DNA of 64,000 bases from Tenrec ecaudatus (Eukaryota; Chordata; Mammalia; Afrosoricida; Tenrecidae): contig NC_134535.1 of the NCBI RefSeq assembly GCF_050624435.1, forward strand, positions 122,995,731 through 123,059,730. Reading direction: 5' to 3'. The notes beneath the pieces were generated by a model that saw nothing but the letters and a program-made list of their open reading frames with translations, made no database searches and was not told the DNA's origin. A program made the position numbers and the translations under genes. Every line of letters starts with the position of its first letter. The first letter of the stretch is position 1. Of this stretch, positions 60,301 to 64,000 are shown piece after piece.

Positions 60301-62589
60301 AACAGCACAGAAAATAGTTCATCATTTAAAACCAGGAAGGCTAAACATCAGGGTTGTATCATTGCACCATACTTATTCAAACTATATGTTAAACAAATAA
60401 CTCAGACAGCATATTATAAAAAGAATGCAGTATCAAGATTAAGGAAGACTCATTAATAACCTGTGATATGCAGATGAAACAACTTTGGTTGCTGAAAGCT
60501 GAGAGGACTTACTAATGAAGATCAAGAACACAGTCTTCAGTGTGGATTACACCTGAATGTAGTAGAAATAAAAATGCTCTCAACTATGTCAATATGTAAC
60601 ATCATGATCGAAAAAAAATTGAAGTTATCAAGAATCTTATTTTACTTGGATGCACAATTAATGCCCAGGGGGCAGGAGTCAAGAGACTAAGTTATGCATT
60701 GCATTGGCCAATTATATTGGCTAAAACCTCTTTAAGGAGTTCAAAAGCAACTATATCACTTTAAACTAAGATGTCCTAGACCTAAGCCCCGGTATTCTCA
60801 ATGTCCTTATATACAGATGAAATTTGGGCAATACATATGGAAGTCAGATAAAGAACTGATACATTTGAATTACAGTGTTGTCAAAGAAATTGCTGCCAGA
60901 AGAACAATTTTGGTAGTGCCATGAATGGGTTACACATTGGGCTGCTAACCACAAGCTCGGCAGTTCTGTGGAAGAAACAGTGAGATTTTCTTCACCCACA
61001 AAGAGCTACAATCTCAGAAAGCAACAGAGGAAGTTCTTCTCGGTGCTGTATTATCTCGATGCGTCCAAATTCACTCAATGACATTGAGTTGCATAAGCCA
61101 GAAGAACAAACACATGTGTCTTGGAATAAGTGTAGCCAGAATGCTGCTTAGAAGTCAGCAACGTGAGACATAGTTCAAATATTCTGGATATGGTCTCAAG
61201 AGGGACTGGTCCTGGGAGAAGGACATCATATTTGGTAGAAGGTTAGCATAAAAAGAAGGTGATTTTGAATGAGAGAGGTGTATGAGAATGGCACAGAATC
61301 AGACATTTGTTTTTGTGTTTTGTTCTGCTTTTTTTCTTTTCTGTACTACATAGTGTCTTTATAAGTTAAACCCCACTGTACAACATCTGCAGAATGAAGT
61401 AGGAGGCAAGGCCATCAGGAGAGAATTCTCTTGAGTTTAGATCATGTATTTTATTCACTAATGGTTCTTAGCTGTCTGGGGTGGAGGGAGGGGGAGGGTA
61501 GTAGGATTTAATCAGTAGGAGCTGGAGTGGGTATAGTGGTTATAAATCGAGCTGAGATCCTCATGGCCAGCAGTTCAAAACCACCAATGGCTTCTGGGGA
61601 GAAAAACTAGGCTTTCTACTCATAAACAATTACAGTCTTGGAAACCCACATGGGGTTTGCTATGAGTCAGCATCGACTCGATGGTAGTAAGTTTGAGAGT
61701 TTAGGGAAAAAACAAAGTACAGAAGTGGGGTGTGCAAGAAAGTAATAGATTAGAGTTGATATATACTTTTTACTACATGAATTAGAATCTAATCTGAGAA
61801 ATTGGGAAATTAAACTAAATTGAGGAAGAAAAAACATGGCTTCAAGATTTCCATGTTTTAAAATAATTTCTGATTTGAGATTTGGAATAAATTATATGTC
61901 TCCAGATGTTACATTGGCAAATCTTTTATACTTGCTAACACTAAATTGACAGTAAAACTATCCAGATATGCTTTTTTTAAAGTAAGGATATAAATATAGA
62001 AAATATTTCAAATCCTTATAATCTTATTGTTAGAAAACAAAATATTTATTTAGAAAATAAAAAGGAAGTTCACACGGAATGATTCTTTTTTCGTCAAGAT
62101 TTAGAATGGTGATTATAAATGAATCTAAGGTCTAGCAATTCACAAGGTGGTATATCTGTTCTTACTAAAGTTAGACTCTCAGATATGTTACACATTGTGA
62201 AGGAAAAATCTTAAGTAAAACTTGAGAATTATTTTGTCATTCTTATCTCCTCTTTCAATTTTTCACCAATATTTTAAAAAATGGAAATATTGCATGTATC
62301 TTTGTTGTCTGAAACATTGATTAAAGCTTTATAGAGAGAATTCATAATCATTTGTATGAGCACTTTAAAAATTTTATATATGAACAGAACGAAATTTAAA
62401 TGAGCACATCAAGATGAAAGAATACCAGTATCCTGTCAATTCACTACTTTAATGGATGCTACCTCTTCTACTGCATTATCCCATAGAGCAAACCTTACCT
62501 TTGTTCCCCAAGTTGCCCAACTCTTGAATATTTTCTGCCTTACTGGAGTATTGAAACTTAATATCTGCATAAGTCACTTCTTCAGACAT
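30283..62589 (-). CDS. CLEC12A: CLEC12A (MICL), six-exon C-type lectin-like inhibitory receptor, frame broken near the C terminus
   Basis: Type II membrane receptor of myeloid cells; in known mammals it signals inhibition through an ITIM. The CDS joins 62499-62589, 54715-54813, 54295-54483, 52984-53135, 47367-47476 and 30283-30391 on the minus strand, 750 bases, 249 residues plus stop. Introns are GT-AG with phases 1,1,1,0,2, the usual pattern of this receptor family. Domains: cytoplasmic tail 1-41 with ITIM VTYADI around Tyr7; transmembrane about 42-63; stalk 64-126 with sequons at N88 and N98; C-type lectin-like domain from Cys130, with WLGL at 190-193 and YCGY at 226-229. No EPN, QPD or WND calcium-binding triplet is seen, as expected. 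Human CLEC12A is about 265 residues. Oddities are a 17-kb last intron and an out-of-frame end of exon 6 that loses the last domain cysteine. This may be an assembly homopolymer error, an allele or a decaying gene. Identity rests on recalled human and mouse sequences; exons 1-5 are convincing. Confidence 0.87.
30632..32667 (-). mobile_element. Second copy of the 2-kb non-autonomous LTR element (MaLR-like)
   Basis: Left LTR 30632-31140, internal 31141-32148, right LTR 32149-32667. The internal region is alignable with 18050-19072 along its length (AACACCTACAACTTAATCCT, CTTTAACATTCAGT, CAGTACCCCACTCCCAAGG), with no gag or pol frame. No matching 5-bp duplication found at the ends (TAATG against GTCTC). 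Lies in the last intron of CLEC12A, in the same orientation as the gene. Confidence 0.85.
33045..33185 (-). mobile_element. AfroSINE, truncated
   Basis: AGATTGCAAATCTTTAGGAGAG at the left, GCCCAAGGCACAACC...CAAGGGTCC at the right; reverse order. Confidence 0.55.
33530..33720 (-). mobile_element. AfroSINE
   Basis: CAGTGCCGTCAAGGCGATGC at the left, CTTCCTGGGAGTAGAAGGTC in the middle, CTCAGGGCTCC at the right. Confidence 0.8.
34002..34460 (+). mobile_element. Solo LTR, ERV1-type, TSD GTTT
   Basis: 459 bp from TGTTAGGC to ACCTAACA with perfect 6-bp terminal repeats TGTTAG/CTAACA, flanked by GTTT at 33998-34001 and 34461-34464. A 4-bp duplication fits gammaretrovirus-like ERV1. It is clearly more GC-rich than its surroundings, with CCAAT (in AGCCAATGGG near 34150) and ATTAAA near 34357. 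Plus orientation is inferred from the order CCAAT then poly(A) signal. Open frames inside (34044-34378, three frames) are chance. Lies in the last intron of CLEC12A, opposite to the gene. Confidence 0.8.
34465..35320. other. Unclassified moderately GC-rich sequence
   Basis: Probably another old LTR or ERV remnant (AATAAATGCC near 34870) but not recognised. It has a small tandem repeat of TGATGCTCCTGC near 35060-35090. Open frames 34370-34764 and 34878-35117 have no known product. Confidence 0.35.
35640..36240 (-). mobile_element. Old L1 3' UTR
   Basis: Complement of the common L1 3' segment: GTTTTATTGACAAATAATTC, CAATTCAATGGTTTAATTAC, TCACCACAATCAATTTTAGA. Then a GATGGCTGCTTGTTTTCAGA stretch shared with 51500. 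Confidence 0.75.
36245..36935. other. Intronic, nothing recognised
   Basis: No exon or clear repeat. The right end may be a degraded AfroSINE (CTGCTAACCAGAAAGTTAGC near 36920). Confidence 0.35.
36940..38610 (+). mobile_element. RTE LINE 3' half, split by a nested L1
   Basis: Left part to about 37090 (AATCAATGCTCATAGAAGCG, GAGTATTGAAAAGCAAGG), right part 38163-38610 (GCATATGAAAGTTGAAC, GGCAAAGATGGCAAGACTTC, CATTGTTTCACTCTGTTGTGC). The two parts are consecutive in RTE. Confidence 0.85.
37104..38162 (-). mobile_element. L1 3' UTR (type B) nested in the RTE, with target duplication
   Basis: Starts with the poly(A) complement and runs through CATTTAACTGGGGGCTCC, CCACTTTTCTGTTGTCCATC and GCTAGTGTGCTTCTTCCATG. 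The last unit (about 37755-37930) is repeated at 38005-38150. Flanks carry imperfect duplications CAAGCCACATTTTTTTT and CAAGCCCCATTTTTTTT. Confidence 0.85.
38611..40490. other. Intronic, mostly unassigned, with a GA-rich simple repeat
   Basis: 39618-39672 is (GGGA/GGAA)n. Nothing else is recognised; the overlapping open frames at 39768-40041 have no family match. Confidence 0.4.
40495..41120 (+). mobile_element. RTE LINE 3' fragment with a nested MITE
   Basis: RTE order on both sides: TATGAAGTTTAAAGACCAGGAATG before, AAGGAAGGACGAAGAAGAATGA and GATGCTCCTTAAGTTAGGTG after. At about 40660-40740 sits a palindromic element ending CCATGAACTTTTTGAAGCCT. The RTE end extends to about 41115 in degraded form. 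Confidence 0.7.
41121..43610. other. Intronic, mostly unassigned
   Basis: 41232-41429 holds an open, somewhat GC-rich minus-strand reading of unknown origin. 42340-42760 holds a 135-codon plus-strand frame starting in SINE-like sequence (GTTCCCACTATGGTCACC). Neither is recognised as a gene. Confidence 0.35.
43615..43815 (+). mobile_element. AfroSINE
   Basis: CAATGCCTAGTGGTTACGC, CAGCAGTTCGAAACCACCAG, AGATGAGGCTTTCTACTC; good copy. Confidence 0.92.
44055..45000 (+). mobile_element. L1 3' UTR, type A
   Basis: Same order of blocks as 27895-28760. It includes a GTGGCG hexamer repeat at about 44815-44835 and a short GT run at about 44984-44995. Confidence 0.6.
45001..45600. other. Intronic, nothing recognised
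   Basis: No exon 6 candidate for CLEC12A was found here on the minus strand, although it would be the expected place. Confidence 0.4.
45605..47085 (+). mobile_element. L1 3' UTR (type B), with two tandem units
   Basis: Runs from GGGTAACGAAGTGGTGTTAAC to the end CCCCTAATAAAATATTTTTTAAAA. The unit with AAAGAGATAGT-TCTGGGGT...AAGAA-CACACCAG occurs at about 45950-46190 and again at 46200-46410. Confidence 0.85.
47086..47366. other. Intron 5 start, AT-rich
   Basis: Poly(T) and AT-rich sequence between the L1 end and exon 5; no feature seen. Confidence 0.4.
47367..47476 (-). CDS. CLEC12A: CLEC12A exon 5: middle of the C-type lectin-like domain
   Basis: 110 bases, phase 0 in and phase 2 out, with acceptor tttctcgtag and donor gtaagt. 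Residues 178-213 start [21 protein letters not shown], matching the EFIK...WLGLSPEED region of human CLEC12A. The exon ends in the first two bases of a Trp codon, completed by exon 6. Confidence 0.88.
47477..48295. other. CLEC12A intron 4, 5' side of exon 5
   Basis: No repeat recognised; holds the exon 5 acceptor tract. Confidence 0.4.
48302..49800 (-). mobile_element. L1 with inverted 5' part (twin-priming structure)
   Basis: 48302-48990 is the type B L1 3' UTR on the minus strand (poly(A) complement at its left). 48996-49800 is L1 ORF2 on the plus strand, with RT motifs [19 protein letters not shown] and, where FADD is usual, FADYMILY, then the following thumb region. It has in-frame stops (for example after ILYIENP at 49452). 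The arrangement is that of a twin-primed insertion in minus orientation, with the piece between the two parts missing. Confidence 0.8.
49853..50038 (-). mobile_element. AfroSINE
   Basis: ACTGTTGAGTCTATTTTGATTC at the left, GAGTTTGAACCATTA in the middle, GCGACCAGGGCTTCTT at the right. Confidence 0.85.
50039..50590. other. Intronic, with a short (TA)n
   Basis: (TA)n at about 50557-50570; otherwise nothing recognised. Confidence 0.4.
50595..50710 (-). mobile_element. L1 3' UTR (type B) terminal fragment
   Basis: Only the last 110 bases: ACATTTTATTAGGGGCTCAT, CAACTCTTATCACAATCC, then a (TA)n at the inner end. Confidence 0.8.
50870..51700 (-). mobile_element. Old L1 3' UTR
   Basis: ATTTTATTGACATATAATTC, AATTCAATGGTTTAAAG at the left; GATGGCTGCTTGTTTTCAGA near 51510 as in the copy at 35640-36240. 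Confidence 0.75.
51783..52003 (+). mobile_element. Tiny twin-primed L1 (type B)
   Basis: 51783-51960 is type B 3' UTR on the minus strand (CTATTTGAGCCCTTGGTATC). It is joined to 51961-52003 on the plus strand, GTTATAAGAGCTGTAAGAAC then CAATAAAATGATTT and a poly(A). Confidence 0.75.
52005..52980. other. CLEC12A intron 4, 3' of exon 4
   Basis: A short (AAAT)n at 52619-52638; no other feature. Confidence 0.4.
52984..53135 (-). CDS. CLEC12A: CLEC12A exon 4: first part of the C-type lectin-like domain
   Basis: 152 bases, entering in phase 1 and leaving in phase 0, the standard size and phase for this exon. Residues 127-177 start [11 protein letters not shown] and contain DTCYGLF and the helix cysteine C161. 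A sequon NAS lies at N165. Acceptor ttccag and donor gtaaga. There is no stop in frame. The opening EHKCKPCP is identical to the human and mouse proteins as I recall them. Confidence 0.9.
53136..54294. other. CLEC12A intron 3
   Basis: Holds one palindromic MITE at about 54095-54180 (ends GAGGGAACTTCAAAAGTT and AACCTTTTAAAACTT). The minus-strand open frame 53294-53494 is not an exon by phase or family. Confidence 0.5.
54295..54483 (-). CDS. CLEC12A: CLEC12A exon 3: extracellular stalk
   Basis: 189 bases with both ends in phase 1. It encodes residues 64-126, beginning [13 protein letters not shown], which aligns without gaps to the human stalk, and ending near [12 protein letters not shown]-glycosylation sequons are NVS (N88) and NMS (N98). 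The residues are Leu/Gln rich as in coiled-coil stalks, with one stalk cysteine (C118). The acceptor must be the AG at 54485-54484. A second AG 7 bases downstream (54478-54477) lies after a more typical tctgcag but would give an immediate stop. Donor gtagtt. Confidence 0.88.
54715..54813 (-). CDS. CLEC12A: CLEC12A exon 2: transmembrane segment
   Basis: 99 bases with both ends in phase 1, acceptor ctccatag and donor gtatgt. It encodes residues 31-63: a short APSAPF juxtamembrane part, then a hydrophobic run from about Met42 to Ile63 ending [13 protein letters not shown]. The closing pattern matches human CLEC12A and has the same length as exon 2 of the CLEC12B-like gene at 759-857. Confidence 0.9.
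55056..57406 (+). mobile_element. L1 3' UTR (type B), 5'-truncated, TSD GGTAGGCTGTT, split by an LTR
   Basis: Target duplication GGTAGGCTGTT at 55045-55055 and 57407-57417, each preceded by an A-run. The body runs from AACGAGTTTCCCGCTCAG through a G/T-rich stretch (55370-55490) to CCCCTAATAAAATGATT at 57355-57373. It then continues 30 bases, with CAGATCATGGGTAAAGCATC, to a second A-run. Without the LTR it is about 1.85 kb. Lies in CLEC12A intron 1, opposite to the gene. Confidence 0.85.
55856..56351 (-). mobile_element. Solo LTR (MaLR-like) nested in L1, TSD ATGAG
   Basis: 496 bp, TGTGTTGG...CAATCACA, flanked by ATGAG at 55851-55855 and 56352-56356. The end TATCGGCCAGGCTGGCACAATAAA is shared with the LTRs at 17522 and 30632, so it is the same family. 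Orientation as for them. Confidence 0.85.
57418..57574. other. Short intronic spacer
   Basis: No feature seen. Confidence 0.4.
57575..57755 (+). mobile_element. AfroSINE
   Basis: TTAGCAGTTCAAAACCGCTG, TTTATTCCTGTAAAGACTTAC, GGCCACTGTAGTCTGTCCTA; a short (GA)n follows the end. Confidence 0.85.
57945..58340 (-). mobile_element. MaLR/MST-like LTR remnant
   Basis: CTAGTGCTATTTGCTACAGA, AACTTTATTTTCTCAAAGTT, GGCTGAAAGTCCAAATGCAG, and GGTAGGATTTAGAACACAT at the right, the order of reversed MST/MLT-type LTRs. Confidence 0.5.
58345..58960 (+). mobile_element. RTE LINE 3' end
   Basis: AATGTAAAGAAGACCAAAATC to GCGCCTGATCCACGC, GGCAAAGATGGCAAGGC and GATCGGAATTAACTCAGTGG. Confidence 0.88.
58961..59555. 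other. Intronic, CT-rich and AT-rich
   Basis: A CT-rich stretch at 58990-59058 with (TC)n; the rest is AT-rich without features. Confidence 0.4.
59560..61330 (+). mobile_element. RTE LINE, about 1.6 kb, carrying a nested AfroSINE
   Basis: Starts CATTTCTCAAGCTGAAAAAC and runs through TGATGCAAGAAATCC, CATTTGACTGTTTGGATC and AACCTGTGATATGCAGATGA, to the 3' end near 61310. It shows most of the RT domain, with stops. Confidence 0.88.
60908..61096 (+). mobile_element. AfroSINE nested in RTE, TSD GCCAGAAGAACAA
   Basis: 13-bp direct repeats GCCAGAAGAACAA at 60895-60907 and 61097-61109. GGTTACACATTGGGCTGC and AAAGAGCTACAATCTCAGAA lie between. The duplicated sequence is RTE coding sequence. Confidence 0.93.
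61525..61705 (+). mobile_element. AfroSINE
   Basis: GGCCAGCAGTTCAAAACCAC, AGGCTTTCTACTC, GTCAGCATCGACTCGATGGT; well kept. Confidence 0.92.
61706..62498. other. CLEC12A intron 1, 3' of exon 1
   Basis: AT-rich; no repeat or exon recognised. Confidence 0.4.
62499..62589 (-). CDS. CLEC12A: CLEC12A exon 1: start codon and ITIM tail
   Basis: Encodes residues 1-30 plus one base (phase 1). It starts [13 protein letters not shown], nearly the same as the human start, and the start codon is at 62589-62587. The ITIM reads V-T-Y-A-D-I. The donor gtaagg follows directly. The context before the start is weak (T at -3), but the family match decides the start. An A/T-rich TAGA-like simple repeat lies about 40-90 bases upstream. 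Confidence 0.9.
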
Positions 62590-63464
62590 GGATGGGTATG
62601 CCAGGTAATCTCCACTCTGTAATAAATAAATAGATATATAGTTAGATAGATAAATAGAGGGATAGATAAATGTCAGATTGAACAATTGTAAATGTTAAAT
62701 CTAGATGTTTAAATTTCCATTTCAAAAATCATTGTGCTAAACCACATACCTGAAAAGAAGCTACAGCCCTCCTGCACCCTCACACAAAAGCAGACAATTT
62801 GTGATGTGTTCCAAATGAGAACAACTGGCTTCCTCCCACTGCTTCCCTTTTTCATTTTTCATGCATCACCCTTGCTAAGAACACTATCAGTCACAGAAAA
62901 CTCGCTTTTGAAATTAGGTTTGGGCAATATTATTAGTGTCCTCCAATGTGGTCATGGAATATAAACTCTAAAGATAGAGATTACAGAGAGGACACAGTCT
63001 GAAGTATACAGCAGTGAGCCGGCACAGATATTTCATATGGATCCTGGCTAACCTTCCTACGGAGAAGGGTTGCCGTATGCAGGCAGCTCAGAATGAAGAG
63101 AGAGCGCATCCAGAAAGGGGAAATAGCAAGTCTCACTTTCACACCCTGTCAAGAGCAACCAGGAAATATCTAGTTTCTGTCAGTAAGAAATATCCAAAGG
63201 GGGTTGGAACTCAGGAGCCACATCAGGGAATGGGTACACTGATGCCCAAAGTTCATATCCGAGACCTAGACAGGTTTACTTCCAGGAAAACTGAGAATAG
63301 ACTTGCCGTCTCTATGGACTGACTAAAGCCAGCTCTCAGCTAAACTGCAAATGTGGGGGTGGGAGTGGGGGAGTCCATCAGCTCATGCAGATGTGCACTT
63401 CATCAGCTGGACTCTGCGTTCTCAGGCAAAGTACTAAGTGTTCGGCTGAACACCCTATATTCTT
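62590..63464. other. 5' flank of CLEC12A
   Basis: Expected to hold the minus-strand 5' UTR and promoter. An A/T-rich simple repeat (TAGA-like) at about 62620-62670. No TATA box could be assigned. The open frames 62734-62964 and 63014-63322 are unassigned. Confidence 0.35.
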
Positions 63465-63505
63465 AATTTATTTTTCCATGAACTTTTTGAAGCCTCTTCA
63501 TGGGC
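63465..63505. mobile_element. MITE half-element
   Basis: CCATGAACTTTTTGAAGCCTC, the same end as at 40700; only one arm is seen. Confidence 0.4.
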
Positions 63506-63554
63506 ACGTGTGTGCAGTTGCTGCTGTAGCTGTTGTTTTTGCATTGCTCTTGTT

Positions 63555-64000
63555 GTTTTGTTCTCTAGAGTTGGTTCCAACTCATACTGACCCTATTTAT
63601 AAGAAAACAAAACGATGCCCCGTCCTTTGATAGCCTCGTGATTGTTGCTATGCTGGAACCAATTGTATCAGTCATTGTGTTAATCCATCATCCCTTTAGA
63701 GGTCTTCCTTCTTTTCAACTTTACCAAGTATGATGTCCTTTTCCAGGAACTGATCTCTCCAGTTGACGTTTCTAAAGTGAATGAGAGGACGTCTTTCAGT
63801 CCTTGTTTCCTAGCAGCATTCTGGTTATACTTCTTCTAAGACAGCCCTGTGTTTCTTCTGGCAGGCCATGGTAATTTCAGTACTCTTCACCAACACCACG
63901 ATTGAAATGCACCGATTCTTCCTTGGTCTTCCTTATGCATTGTCCAATTTTTCACATGCAAACTGGCGTTGGGAAACACCATGACTTGAGTCAAAGGGAT
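63555..64000 (-). mobile_element. RTE LINE 3' end, running off the right edge
   Basis: GAGTTGGTTCCAACTCATAC at the left, then ACCAAGTATGATGTCCTTTTC and ATTCTTCCTTGGTCTTCC, in reverse RTE order. Confidence 0.85.

Overview
The window is mammalian nuclear DNA, AT-rich and about 97% non-coding, with interrupted genes and dense interspersed repeats. The repeats point to Afrotheria (elephant, hyrax, aardvark, tenrec, golden mole, sengi and relatives). There are at least fifteen AfroSINE-type tRNA-derived SINEs, many RTE/BovB-like LINE pieces of the type abundant in Afrotheria, and lineage-specific L1 3' UTRs. The species cannot be fixed from the sequence alone.

The coding content is two C-type lectin-like receptor genes of the natural killer gene complex, both on the minus strand. 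The first is a six-exon CLEC12A orthologue (exon 1 at 62499-62589, exon 2 at 54715-54813, exon 3 at 54295-54483, exon 4 at 52984-53135, exon 5 at 47367-47476, exon 6 at 30283-30391). All splice phases match (1,1,1,0,2), and the exons together read as 249 residues: ITIM-bearing tail, transmembrane segment, glycosylated stalk and C-type lectin-like domain. The last exon has a frame break at a run of eight A, which removes the final conserved cysteine. The second is the 5' part of a CLEC12B-like gene (exon 1 at 7055-7145, exon 2 at 759-857), whose remaining exons lie beyond the left edge. Order and orientation agree with the mammalian CLEC12A-CLEC1B-CLEC12B segment, but I found no CLEC1B exons on the plus strand between them.

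Layout: 1-7.1 kb holds the CLEC12B-like exons and intron 1 (an LTR, a TCTA microsatellite, a SINE, L1 and MITE remnants). 7.1-30.2 kb is intergenic and repeat-filled: RTE copies on both strands, SINEs and a complete 2-kb non-autonomous LTR element with 5-bp target duplications. 30.3-62.6 kb is CLEC12A. Its 17-kb last intron holds a second 2-kb LTR element, a solo LTR with a 4-bp target duplication, and L1 and RTE copies. Its first intron holds a 2.3-kb L1 copy that was itself hit by an LTR. 62.6-64 kb is 5' flank ending in a minus-strand RTE.

I recognise no bacterial-type system, CRISPR array, rRNA or functional tRNA gene. The items most worth a second look are the CLEC12A frame break, its competing exon 3 acceptors, the apparent lack of CLEC1B, the variable tandem repeats inside the L1 3' UTR, the twin-primed L1 copies, and the well-delimited nested insertions.
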